Assembly (NCBI GenBank): GCA_903889605.1
Contig: CAISYK010000273.1
Coordinates: forward strand, 1 to 7,160
Length of the DNA: 7,160 nucleotides
Reading direction: 5' to 3'
Origin: an uncultured Bacteroidota bacterium
GTDB lineage: Bacteria; Bacteroidota; Bacteroidia; 2-12-FULL-35-15
The stretch's first letter is position 1. Each line of letters starts with the position of its first letter. A model generated the notes under the pieces. It did not search any database and was not told the origin of the DNA. It worked only from the letters and a program-made list of their open reading frames with translations. Positions 1 through 6,432 of the stretch are shown here, in pieces. Made by a program: the position numbers and the translations under genes.

Positions 1-84
1 GATAGATATAAAAAATGAATTTTTACATGTGTTTTCAAAACAAATAATATACTTTTCCTTATGATTTTTAGAAAATCGTTTGAC

Positions 85-136
85 GGGTTCTACGATTTTT
101 TCGAATCAAACTAAGAAAAATCAATTTTTAGAACCC
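85..136 (-). terminator. Possible two-tier hairpin after the DUF2723 gene
   Basis: Eleven bases after the stop codon the two arms GGGTTCTA (85-92) and TAGAACCC (129-136) pair perfectly. Inside them GATTTTTTC (94-102) and GAAAAATC (115-122) pair with one bulged base around a 12-base loop. Position just after the gene suggests a 3'-end structure or terminator for the minus-strand transcript. It lacks an immediate U-tract after the outer arm, so it is not a textbook intrinsic terminator. The rest of 1-84 is AT-rich with only a small hairpin at 63-77, and no gene is seen there. Confidence 0.35.
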
Positions 137-146
137 ACCTTTACTA

Positions 147-3100
147 TTACTTCTGGCGCTCCTCCATTTTAGGGCTTAATCCATAAGTTTGAAGTAAAGC
201 CTTGTAGCGTGTCTCGAACTCTTTTGAAAGATCTTTTTGTTTGAAATTATCACTAAAATAAATCAAACGCTCACAAATATCCTGCGCCTGTTCGATATCA
301 CCGCCGTACGCTCCGATATCTTTTCTGTCTAAGGAATAATAATATTTGATATTGCTTTCGAAATTACTAAATAATTTTTTAGCTACTGCATTTGCTTTAT
401 CCATTGCTCCTGCCTGGTAATACCCCATTACAATTGTATACATAGTTGCATCATAAGGAACATTTTCCTGAGGGGTAACTTCAATAACTTTGTCAAGCAC
501 TTTAATGGCTTTATCCTTTTTGTTCTCATCAATTAGGGCGTTTGCCAATGCTCCAAAACGCTGACGGATATTCAATGCGCATGAGCGGATGAATACATCA
601 TCTAAATACACACCATGCTTATCCATTCCACCCCATGCAAACTTCATTACTTTATCGTACATGATGTCGCCGGCAATGCGTGTTTCCTGCGCTTCTTTCT
701 CATTCTTCTTGATCGGCACTAGACGGTAAGCCAAACCTTCTAATTGTAAATATGGTCCAAGATTTAAGTATGAGCTGGCAGGTGCTGTAGCGGCAAAATA
801 AATAGGGCGTTTCCAATTATTATTAGCCAGTAAGTCAATAACCATTAAATCATTTTTCTGAACGTAATTTCCAGACATAGTCCAGTCAATATTTTTAACA
901 ACTCTGTATTCAAGCCCTTTTGGAACAGTACCATTATTAACAACCGTAGCGCTGTCAACCGGGATACGCATATTCTTGGTCGGGAAATAATTATAATAAG
1001 TTTCTCTTGCCACCTGAACGGTATGATCTCTGTCGTCCAGTTTAACAAAATCCATTAGGTCTTTTACAGGTATGTGCCCTTGGACTTTAGTTTCGTGGTA
1101 ATCATGAAAAAGAACCACGTCGCGTGTACCCTGGCGGTATTGATCTCTGCGCAATGTAAAAGGAACCGGGTCGGAATCATAAGCTTTATGAACCATTTGA
1201 TCTATATACCAATCAGTATTTAAAAGCTCTAAACAAATAACTCGCACATCGGTACGTATACCTTCCACTTCCTGCACATACCAAAGAGGGAATGTATCAT
1301 TATCACCATTGGTAAACAATATGGCGTTGGGAGCGCAGGAGTTTAAATAATCAGCAGCAAAATCACGTGCAATTGTACGTTTAGAGCGGTCGTGATCATC
1401 CCAGCCTTCTTTTGCCATTATTGTCGGCACAGCCAATAGACAAACAGCTGTAGCAGCAAAAGCACTGGTAGTTTTATTGATATACTTTTCCAGAAAATCA
1501 TAAATTGCTAATACGCCTAATCCAATCCAAAAAGCAAAAGCATAACAGGAACCGGCATACGCATAATCCCTTTCGCGGGGTTCAAATGGTTTTTGATTCA
1601 GATAAATTACAATTGCAATTCCCGTAAAGAAAAACAATAATCCAACAACAAAGGCATTTTTACCGTCTTTTTTGCTTTGGTAATACAAGCCTAATAATCC
1701 TAAAATCAGCGGAAGGCCGTAAAATACATTTCTGGCCTTGTTATTATCCGCACCATCTGGTAAACCAACCTGCGAGCCTAATCGAGCTTCATCGATAAAT
1801 GGAATACCGCTGATCCAATTGCCGTCAGAATTATTTCCATGACCCTGGATATCATTTTGCCGGCCAACGAAGTTCCATAAAAAATAACGCATATACATCT
1901 GCCCCATCTGATAGTTGAAGAAAAAGCTCAGATTTTGTCCAAATGTAGGTTTATCAGCTGTTGTAGGCTCTCCCGTTTGAGGATCTGTGGTACTTATATG
2001 TTTGTAATTTCTGGGGTTAGTCCAGTTTTTATACCCTGTAACGTGGTTGGACTGGCTGCTCCACATACGAGGGAAAAGAGTGCAGAAACGGCTGTCATAA
2101 TTAGGAATGGAGCTCTTGCGGTCATCTGTAATTATATACTTTCCGGTTTTAAAATCCTGGGTAAAAACAGGATTTCCGTCATCATAAGGTTTTTTGGAAT
2201 CAAGAGGGGCCGAAAAATACTGACCATACACAATAGGCCATGTTCCGTATTGTTCACGATTAAGATAAGACAATAAATTAACTGCATTTTCGGGGTTATT
2301 TTCATCCATCGGCGTATTAGCCTTTGAGCGGATAACCAATATTAAAAATGAAGAATAACCAATTAAAAGTACTGTAAAACAAAGTATTACTGTGTTTAAA
2401 ATTGGTTTTACTTTTTGAGCGGTGTAGCGTAATCCAAAAATAATGCCTCCGATAAGTAAAACTGCATAAATAATAGTTCCGCTGTTGAACGGCAACCCCA
2501 TGGTATTTACAGCAAATATTTCTATTTTAGCGGCCAGTTTCACAATCATTGGAATGATGCCTCCCTGGATACCTCCTAAAATAACTATAGACAGAACACC
2601 TGCCAATATCAAACCTTTATTTGTTATTTCCGGATTTTTTCTAAAATAATAAGTAAATACAACTGCCGGAATAACCAATAAATTTAGTAGGTGGACTCCA
2701 ACGGCAAGTCCAATTAAGTATGCAATCAAAATAATCCATCTGTCGGCATGAGGTTCATCAGCTTCACGGTCCCACCGTGTAATAGCCCAGAATGTAATTG
2801 CGGTAAAGAAACTCGACATTGCATATACTTCACCCTCAACAGCGGAAAACCAAAATGAATCAGTAAACGTATATGCTAATGCACCAACTGCACCAGCACC
2901 AAAAACTGCATACATTCTTCCGGTAGTTAATTCCCCGCTTTTTTCCATAATCTTACGGGCCAAAGCTGTAATAGACCAGAATAAAAATAAAATAGTAAAG
3001 GCGCTGCACAAAGCAGATACGGCGTTAACCATAATTCCGACTTTAGCGGTATCTCCAAAGGAAAACAAACTAAATAAACGGCCGATCAATAAAAATAAAG

Positions 3101-3272
3101 GAGCTCCGGGAGGATGCCCTACTTCTAATTTATATGCACACGCAATATATTCACCGCAATCCCAAAATGAAGCTGTAGCCTCCATGGTACTTAAGAAAAC
3201 AAATGCCGCAATTAAAAAAACAAACCACCCGATGATGTTGTTATAGCGCTGATAATTAGAAGTATTATTCAT
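147..3272 (-). CDS. DUF2723 family multi-pass membrane protein (GT-C type, TMEM260-like) with TPR-like C-terminus
   Basis: The 1041-residue product is an inner-membrane protein. The N-terminal half is rich in hydrophobic segments (about residues 13-30, 76-103, 121-138, 179-208, 220-240, 266-281, 291-314), with more near 517-531, 540-558, 574-593 and 604-620. The DUF2723 signature is visible early: FWDCGE at 36-41 followed by the GHPPGAPLF stretch (52-60). D38 sits where GT-C glycosyltransferases keep a catalytic acid in the first extracytoplasmic loop. Later landmarks are KPFEPRERDYAY (561-572) and the NGDNDTFPLWY stretch (655-665). The C-terminal region (about 908-970) looks like helical TPR repeats. 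Human TMEM260, a relative, is a protein O-mannosyltransferase, so a role in transferring sugar to exported proteins is plausible; the actual substrate is inferred, not seen. The start at 3272 gives MNNTSNYQ before the first membrane helix. The gene ends in stacked stops TAA TAG TAA. It is transcribed away from the tRNA gene and looks like ordinary core chromosome with higher GC than the DNA right of 3514. No clear promoter matching the phylum consensus was found upstream. Confidence 0.93.
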   Translation of the reverse strand: MNNTSNYQRYNNIIGWFVFLIAAFVFLSTMEATASFWDCGEYIACAYKLEVGHPPGAPLFLLIGRLFSLFSFGDTAKVGIMVNAVSALCSAFTILFLFWSITALARKIMEKSGELTTGRMYAVFGAGAVGALAYTFTDSFWFSAVEGEVYAMSSFFTAITFWAITRWDREADEPHADRWIILIAYLIGLAVGVHLLNLLVIPAVVFTYYFRKNPEITNKGLILAGVLSIVILGGIQGGIIPMIVKLAAKIEIFAVNTMGLPFNSGTIIYAVLLIGGIIFGLRYTAQKVKPILNTVILCFTVLLIGYSSFLILVIRSKANTPMDENNPENAVNLLSYLNREQYGTWPIVYGQYFSAPLDSKKPYDDGNPVFTQDFKTGKYIITDDRKSSIPNYDSRFCTLFPRMWSSQSNHVTGYKNWTNPRNYKHISTTDPQTGEPTTADKPTFGQNLSFFFNYQMGQMYMRYFLWNFVGRQNDIQGHGNNSDGNWISGIPFIDEARLGSQVGLPDGADNNKARNVFYGLPLILGLLGLYYQSKKDGKNAFVVGLLFFFTGIAIVIYLNQKPFEPRERDYAYAGSCYAFAFWIGLGVLAIYDFLEKYINKTTSAFAATAVCLLAVPTIMAKEGWDDHDRSKRTIARDFAADYLNSCAPNAILFTNGDNDTFPLWYVQEVEGIRTDVRVICLELLNTDWYIDQMVHKAYDSDPVPFTLRRDQYRQGTRDVVLFHDYHETKVQGHIPVKDLMDFVKLDDRDHTVQVARETYYNYFPTKNMRIPVDSATVVNNGTVPKGLEYRVVKNIDWTMSGNYVQKNDLMVIDLLANNNWKRPIYFAATAPASSYLNLGPYLQLEGLAYRLVPIKKNEKEAQETRIAGDIMYDKVMKFAWGGMDKHGVYLDDVFIRSCALNIRQRFGALANALIDENKKDKAIKVLDKVIEVTPQENVPYDATMYTIVMGYYQAGAMDKANAVAKKLFSNFESNIKYYYSLDRKDIGAYGGDIEQAQDICERLIYFSDNFKQKDLSKEFETRYKALLQTYGLSPKMEERQK

Positions 3273-3381
3273 ATATTTCTTTTAGAAGTTTCGTTTTCAG
3301 ACTTGTTATACATTTTTTAGAATGCCTGCGAAATTAGAAAATTTATTGATAGGTAATCGTTAAAAAAATATAAGATTTCTA

Positions 3382-3411
3382 TTGCGAGTAAAAATATATT
3401 TATTACTTTTG
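3382..3411 (+). promoter_or_regulatory. Bacteroidota-type promoter for tRNA-Gln
   Basis: TTG at 3382-3384 and TACTTTTG at 3404-3411 are separated by 19 bases. They match the Bacteroidota sigma factor consensus (-33 TTG, -7 TAnnTTTG). Transcription would begin about 3417-3420, roughly 20 bases before the mature tRNA. The rest of the 168-base gap between the DUF2723 start and the tRNA is AT-rich and holds no other recognisable feature. Confidence 0.75.
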
Positions 3412-3440
3412 CATCCCCAATCATTTTATTGGTTGATTAT

Positions 3441-3513
3441 TGTCCGATGGTGTAATTGGCAACACGTCTGTTTTTGGTACAGAAGAGTCTAGGTTCGAGA
3501 CCTAGTCGGACAA
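3441..3513 (+). tRNA. tRNA-Gln (anticodon TTG)
   Basis: A complete cloverleaf can be drawn. The acceptor stem is TGTCCGA (3441-3447) with TCGGACA (3506-3512). The D stem is GTGT (3450-3453) with ACAC (3462-3465). The anticodon stem is TCTGT (3467-3471) with ACAGA (3479-3483). The anticodon loop is TTTTGGT, placing TTG at 3474-3476, which reads CAA. A five-base variable loop is followed by the T stem CTAGG/CCTAG around TTCGAGA. The discriminator is A (3513) and the CCA tail is not encoded (CAG follows). All stems pair without mismatch, so the gene is intact although a mobile element appears to start at its 3' end. It is the probable chromosomal attachment gene for the integrase encoded 157 bases downstream. 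Confidence 0.97.
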
Positions 3514-3546
3514 CAGAGAAGAAAACTCAAAACAACAAAAAGCAAA

Positions 3547-3573
3547 CAAAAGCCCCTGAATTAGGGGCTTTTG
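3547..3573 (+). terminator. Strong intrinsic-type hairpin after tRNA-Gln
   Basis: CAAAAGCCCCT (3547-3557) and AGGGGCTTTTG (3563-3573) form a perfect 11-bp stem with a GAATT loop. The A-rich and T-rich outer arms allow it to work in either direction. It ends the tRNA transcript and shields the integrase promoter from read-through. If the crossover is inside the tRNA 3' half, this terminator belongs to the mobile element and not to the original host locus. Confidence 0.85.
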
Positions 3574-3596
3574 TCGATTTTGACTTATTTTAAGTT

Positions 3597-3627
3597 TTGG
3601 TAGTTTGTGATACTTTTTCTATATTTG
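3597..3627 (+). promoter_or_regulatory. Bacteroidota-type promoter for the integrase operon
   Basis: TTG at 3597-3599 (in the run TTTTGG) and TATATTTG at 3620-3627 are separated by 20 bases and fit the phylum consensus exactly. Transcription would start near 3633, giving a leader of about 36 bases before the integrase ATG. The -7 element lies almost wholly inside the left arm of the 17-bp inverted repeat at 3621-3671, so any protein bound there would block the promoter. Confidence 0.7.
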
Positions 3628-3671
3628 TGATACCAACAGGATACCAAGTCCCAAGTTGGTATCACAAATAT
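3604..3671. repeat. Perfect 17-bp inverted repeat plus extra half-site over the integrase promoter and start codon
   Basis: The left arm (3621-3637) and right arm (3655-3671) are exact reverse complements separated by 17 bases. The right arm includes the first two bases of the integrase ATG. The core TTTGTGATAC also occurs as a direct copy at 3604-3613, 20 bases upstream of its copy in the left arm (3624-3633), and inverted at 3659-3668. GATACCAA occurs twice in tandem, 11 bases apart (3629-3636 and 3640-3647), and inverted at 3656-3663. Helical-turn spacing suggests protein binding. It is most likely an operator for integrase autoregulation or arm-type/accessory sites for integrase or the HTH protein; which of these cannot be decided here. 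Confidence 0.8.
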
Positions 3672-4854
3672 GAAAGCAAATTTCACTCCTGTCTTCAACA
3701 GGAAAGACAATCTCAATAAGCACGGTAAGGCTTCAATAGAGATTCGTATGTACCAAAATAGACAAAGAAGGTTTATTTCAACAGGTATTTATGTCACTCC
3801 AGACCAATGGGATGAAAAAAGATTGGAAATAAACAAAAAACACTCTGACTATGAGCTGCTTAACTTTCAAATCAGTGATCTAATAACTAAATACGAGAAA
3901 ACACAAGTAGAACATACAGTAAAGGGGAAATCTTTTTCAATCAATATTTTAGAAAGCAAAAATAAGATTTTCTTTAATGGTTCATTTATAGAATTTGTAA
4001 GAGAGGAAATCAAAAGCAATCAAACTTTAGGAGCGAAAACTAAAGTTAGCCATACAAATACAGTCAATAAGTTATTAGAGTTCACAAAAACGGCAGACAT
4101 CAAGTTTGAGCAAATGAATTATTCGTTTGTGGATAATTTTCTAAATCACCTGAGGAAAGAAAAACTTGCTATAAATACGGTTCATAAACAACACAAAACC
4201 CTAAGAAAGTATATTGAAATAGCAATTAAAAAAGGTTATTACGACCTCCCCAACCCTTGCAAAGACATAAAAGTAAAAACAGAACAAAAGAAAAGAGATA
4301 TATTAACCTTAGACGAAATGCAAGTTCTGGAAAAACTTGACTTGAGTAAATTTCCTGAAAAAGTATCAACAGTAAGGGATATGTTTTTATTTTCGTGCTA
4401 TACAGGATTGCGCATTTCAGATACTACCAATTTAAAAACTGAATATGTGAAAAAAGGAAAAGAGGGATATGAATTAGAGTTTGTAACGATTAAAGTAAAC
4501 AAAAGAGCCGAAATCCCTTTGTATAGCTTATTCAAAAGGACAAAAACAAAATTATCCTTACCAGAAATAATTTTAAAAAAATATTACAACAAAAAAAATG
4601 AATTTGTTTTTCCAAAACTAACAGAGCCATTTATTAATAGTCATTTGAAAGTAATTGCAATAGAAGCGAAAATTCCTATTAAAATAACATTTCATACAGC
4701 CCGTCATAGTTTTGGAACATATATGGCATCTAAAATTCCTTTACCTCAATTGATGTATTTAATGCAACACTCTGATATTAAGACAACAATGATGTATGTA
4801 AATATGAATCAGGAATTAGTTAAACAAGGATTATTAAAAGTTGATTGGAGGTAA
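3670..4854 (+). CDS. Tyrosine-type site-specific recombinase (integrase)
   Basis: This 394-residue enzyme would catalyse integration and excision of the element between its attachment site and the chromosomal one. Residues 1 to about 85 form the Arm-DNA-binding type N-terminus usual in Bacteroidota integrases. About 105-195 is the SAM-like core-binding domain. The catalytic domain begins near 210. All active-site positions are visible: R248 in TGLRIS, a beta-hairpin lysine (probably K275 in TIKVNK), H342 and R345 in HTARHSFG, H367 in LMQHSD, and nucleophile Y376 in MMYVNM. The length is typical for the family, so it should be active. The start at 3670 is chosen because MKANFTPVFNRK matches the usual N-terminus and follows a consensus promoter. 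There is no clear Shine-Dalgarno, as is common in this phylum. It follows tRNA-Gln, the expected position for the integrase of a tRNA-inserted element, and is probably co-transcribed with the next gene three bases downstream. Confidence 0.95.
   Translation: MKANFTPVFNRKDNLNKHGKASIEIRMYQNRQRRFISTGIYVTPDQWDEKRLEINKKHSDYELLNFQISDLITKYEKTQVEHTVKGKSFSINILESKNKIFFNGSFIEFVREEIKSNQTLGAKTKVSHTNTVNKLLEFTKTADIKFEQMNYSFVDNFLNHLRKEKLAINTVHKQHKTLRKYIEIAIKKGYYDLPNPCKDIKVKTEQKKRDILTLDEMQVLEKLDLSKFPEKVSTVRDMFLFSCYTGLRISDTTNLKTEYVKKGKEGYELEFVTIKVNKRAEIPLYSLFKRTKTKLSLPEIILKKYYNKKNEFVFPKLTEPFINSHLKVIAIEAKIPIKITFHTARHSFGTYMASKIPLPQLMYLMQHSDIKTTMMYVNMNQELVKQGLLKVDWR
4847..4851 (+). promoter_or_regulatory. Shine-Dalgarno site inside the integrase stop region
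   Basis: GGAGG overlaps the last integrase codons and lies six bases before the ATG at 4858. A strong SD is unusual in Bacteroidota and supports both the chosen start and translational coupling of the two genes. Confidence 0.7.
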
Positions 4855-4857
4855 AAA

Positions 4858-5631
4858 ATGGTAACAAATAAAAATTGGAATATTTTAAAAAAAATTTGGG
4901 GCGATAATTTTTTATACGGCGATAATAAGATTGATTTTCAAAATGATTTCTATTATTATGAATATCTGCTTAACCTCAAATACATAATTGAAAATTTTGA
5001 GAATGAAGCAGAGCAAAATTTTTTAAATTTTGCTAATAATGAAACACGAGATAATTATATTTTAACTTGTTACGAAGAAATAAATACACGTATTCGTTTG
5101 AATGGAGAATATGTACAATATATTATTCGGTATGAGAAAATAAATAGTGAAGCAATTGCTGATCTATTGCGTTACCAAAGTGATGCTTTGTTTGGGCTAA
5201 CATTGTGGTTTAATATGAACTTGTTATTTGAAAGGGCGTTGAAAGAAACAAGTATTGTTAGTAGGGAAATTAAAAACAATGATTCCCTCCCTGACATCAG
5301 AATAAAAGGGAAATTGTCAAAAGCTGAAATTGAAAAATACTTTATGGATGCCTTTTCAGAAAAGCAAAAGGATCAAAGTCCGATATTATTGGAAGGGCAA
5401 ATAAAAGACTTTCTTCATGCAAATTTTGTTGATTTTAATCCCTCAAAAGAAGTCATTAAATTTGATACTCCCAACACCAGTCAGACTCAAATCAGAAAAA
5501 TTATTTACAATTTTTACAAACAAAATAAATCGAAAAACAGAACAGATGGGTACGTAGTATTGCTACTAAATAATTTCTCATTGTTTAAAGAAACCGCATT
5601 TATTAGCGAAAAAGCTAATTTTAGTAAATAA
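4858..5631 (+). CDS. Unknown 257-residue protein downstream of the integrase
   Basis: I do not recognise a named family. The start is well supported by GGAGG six bases upstream and by only three bases separating it from the integrase stop, so the two genes form one operon. The product appears soluble: no signal peptide and no convincing membrane helix, though 109-126 is a hydrophobic helix-like stretch. The N-terminal part is rich in aromatic and acidic residues (FYYYEYLL at 31-38). A mixed, probably helical middle runs to about 135, and a polar linker lies at 136-155. A C-terminal helical region at about 152-245 contains the basic segment IRKIIYNFYKQNKSK (212-226), which could contact nucleic acid or a partner. 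Base composition is markedly AT-rich compared with the DUF2723 gene. From its position it may help control or carry out integration or excision, but this is inference. A distant link to RteC-type regulators of Bacteroides conjugative elements was considered; no motif secures it. Confidence 0.85.
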   Translation: MVTNKNWNILKKIWGDNFLYGDNKIDFQNDFYYYEYLLNLKYIIENFENEAEQNFLNFANNETRDNYILTCYEEINTRIRLNGEYVQYIIRYEKINSEAIADLLRYQSDALFGLTLWFNMNLLFERALKETSIVSREIKNNDSLPDIRIKGKLSKAEIEKYFMDAFSEKQKDQSPILLEGQIKDFLHANFVDFNPSKEVIKFDTPNTSQTQIRKIIYNFYKQNKSKNRTDGYVVLLLNNFSLFKETAFISEKANFSK

Positions 5632-5644
5632 AAATAAGTCCATC

Positions 5645-5688
5645 TTATGAAGTTATTTATGGAGTTTATGAAGTAAACTTCATAAACT
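5645..5688. repeat. TTATGAAG half-site cluster with 11-bp inverted repeat upstream of the HTH gene
   Basis: AGTTTATGAAG (5663-5673) and CTTCATAAACT (5678-5688) are perfect inverted arms around TAAA. TTATGAAGT is also present as a direct copy at 5645-5653, 21 bases upstream of its second copy at 5666-5674. Three half-sites spaced by two helical turns suggest a protein-binding region. A weak -7-like TATCTTTC follows at 5689-5696 without a convincing -33 element. Because a T-rich stretch follows the palindrome, it could alternatively be a weak terminator for the integrase operon. Confidence 0.6.
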
Positions 5689-5706
5689 TATCTTTCCTTT
5701 TCTTGC

Positions 5707-5733
5707 ACCGTTTTTAATTTAATCCCAAACGGT
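5707..5733. repeat. 7-bp inverted repeat touching the HTH gene start codon
   Basis: ACCGTTT (5707-5713) and AAACGGT (5727-5733) are exact reverse complements separated by 13 bases. The right arm ends immediately before the ATG at 5734. It could be an autoregulatory operator or a leader hairpin that limits ribosome access. The arms are short, so chance is possible. Confidence 0.4.
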
Positions 5734-6006
5734 ATGTCAGAAATAATCATTACTACAAAAACCGAATTATCAGAGATAGTTCAATCTTCAGTTCGTAAAG
5801 TTTTAAGCGAACAACAACAATCCCAACCTGAACAACAAGACCTTATTCCGATTGAGGGTGCAACAACGTTGACCAACCTTGCAAAACAAACAATTTATGG
5901 CTTGGTTTATAATCGGAAAATTCCTTTCATAAAAAGACCTGGTTCTCGGAAATTGTTTTTCTCCCGCAAGGCTCTTTTAGCTTGGATTCAGGAAGGAGGG
6001 AAATAG
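5734..6006 (+). CDS. Small MerR/excisionase-like helix-turn-helix DNA-binding protein
   Basis: The 90-residue product ends in a winged helix-turn-helix of the excisionase/HTH_17 kind (about residues 38-87). The helix-turn-helix is TLTNLAKQTIYGLVYNRKIP, followed by the wing FIKRPGSRKLFFSRKALLAWI. The wing pattern, basic residues then F-x-R-x-x-L-x-x-W-I, is characteristic. Residues 1-37 are a polar, glutamine-rich leader (SEQQQSQPEQQ) that is probably helical or disordered. Such proteins in Bacteroidota mobile elements act as recombination directionality factors or as transcription regulators of the element. Here the likely DNA targets are the repeats in the preceding 102-base gap or those at the integrase start. 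The start at 5734 is the first ATG after the gap and directly follows an inverted repeat. The stop is one base before the next ATG, so the downstream gene is coupled. Confidence 0.85.
   Translation: MSEIIITTKTELSEIVQSSVRKVLSEQQQSQPEQQDLIPIEGATTLTNLAKQTIYGLVYNRKIPFIKRPGSRKLFFSRKALLAWIQEGGK
5993..5999 (+). promoter_or_regulatory. Shine-Dalgarno site for the 123-residue ORF
   Basis: AAGGAGG lies inside the last codons of the HTH gene, eight bases before the ATG at 6008. It fixes that start and indicates translational coupling. Confidence 0.7.
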
Positions 6007-6007
6007 A

Positions 6008-6379
6008 ATGGATTCTTTTCATCAACTGGACGAATATAGCAATCGCCTTAAACGTGCAACGCAATCATTAGATAAAATGCAGGTTAAAATTGCTACAATG
6101 AAAGGCAATCAGGCTATTCCATTCGCAAAAAGAAAAGAAAACGAAACTGCTTATTTTGCTCTAGTGGATTATGTGAAAGTTTCCGACAGAGCCATAAACA
6201 CTTTGATTGATGGCAATAAAAAATTGGAGCAAGAGCAATCTTTAAAATGGTACGCTAAAGGAGCAAAGGATGAAAGGGAAAGCGCAATGGGTGGTATTCC
6301 GGAAAAATATTGGGATAAAGAAGCCTACAGAGCGTGGCACGAATTACAAACAAAAAACAAATGGAGTGATTTGTATTAA
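6008..6379 (+). CDS. Unknown 123-residue helical protein coupled to the HTH gene
   Basis: I do not recognise a named family. Support for a real gene is the strong SD (5993-5999), a one-base gap after the HTH stop, and a protein-like composition throughout. The product is small, soluble and charged. Residues about 7-31 and 56-80 are predicted helical with heptad-like spacing (possible coiled coil). The C-terminal part is tryptophan- and tyrosine-rich (WYAKGAKDERESAMGG at 81-96, then YWDKEAYRAWHEL at 101-113). No signal peptide or membrane segment is present. The position between an excisionase-like gene and a replication-type ATPase suggests an accessory role in excision or mobilization, as with the small ORFs of other Bacteroidota mobilizable units; this is inference only. 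Confidence 0.85.
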   Translation: MDSFHQLDEYSNRLKRATQSLDKMQVKIATMKGNQAIPFAKRKENETAYFALVDYVKVSDRAINTLIDGNKKLEQEQSLKWYAKGAKDERESAMGGIPEKYWDKEAYRAWHELQTKNKWSDLY

Positions 6380-6385
6380 AAAAAA

Positions 6386-6411
6386 CGGGGTGATGCTCTA
6401 ACCCCACCCCG
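6386..6411. terminator. GC-rich hairpin with two alternative pairing partners before the ATPase gene
   Basis: CGGGGT (6386-6391) pairs with ACCCCG (6406-6411) around a 14-base loop. The tandem duplication ACCCC-ACCCC (6401-6410) lets GGGGT pair instead with 6401-6405 around a 9-base loop, so two mutually exclusive hairpins exist. The structure is preceded by eight or more A and followed by seven A. On the minus strand this reads as hairpin plus a T-run, a good terminator for antisense transcription. On the plus strand it has no T-run and would act more as a leader structure 21 bases before the ATPase ATG. It stands out sharply in very AT-rich DNA. Confidence 0.55.
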
Positions 6412-6432
6412 AAAAAAACAATCTTAATTGGT

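Noticed and set aside
845..1048. Open frame of 67 codons on the minus strand in another frame
   Set aside because: It is nested in the conserved DUF2723 coding region with no separate signals.
1935..2276. Open frame of 113 codons on the plus strand
   Set aside because: It lies wholly inside the DUF2723 gene on the opposite strand, and its translation has unnatural Cys/Arg/Ile-rich composition.
3604..3671. CRISPR-like or iteron array
   Set aside because: There are only two direct copies and one inverted copy of a short core over a promoter, with no regular spacers.
5008..5631. RteC-like regulator assignment for the 257-residue protein
   Set aside because: Context and C-terminal helices are suggestive, but no diagnostic motif can be seen by eye, so no name was given.
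5663..5696. Intrinsic terminator of the integrase operon
   Set aside because: The stem is AT-rich and the following T-rich stretch is interrupted by C and A. Repeated half-sites make a binding region the better reading, so it is kept only as an alternative.
5734..6379. Toxin-antitoxin pair
   Set aside because: The first product has an excisionase-type winged HTH and the second has no toxin motif; the neighbourhood is an integration module.
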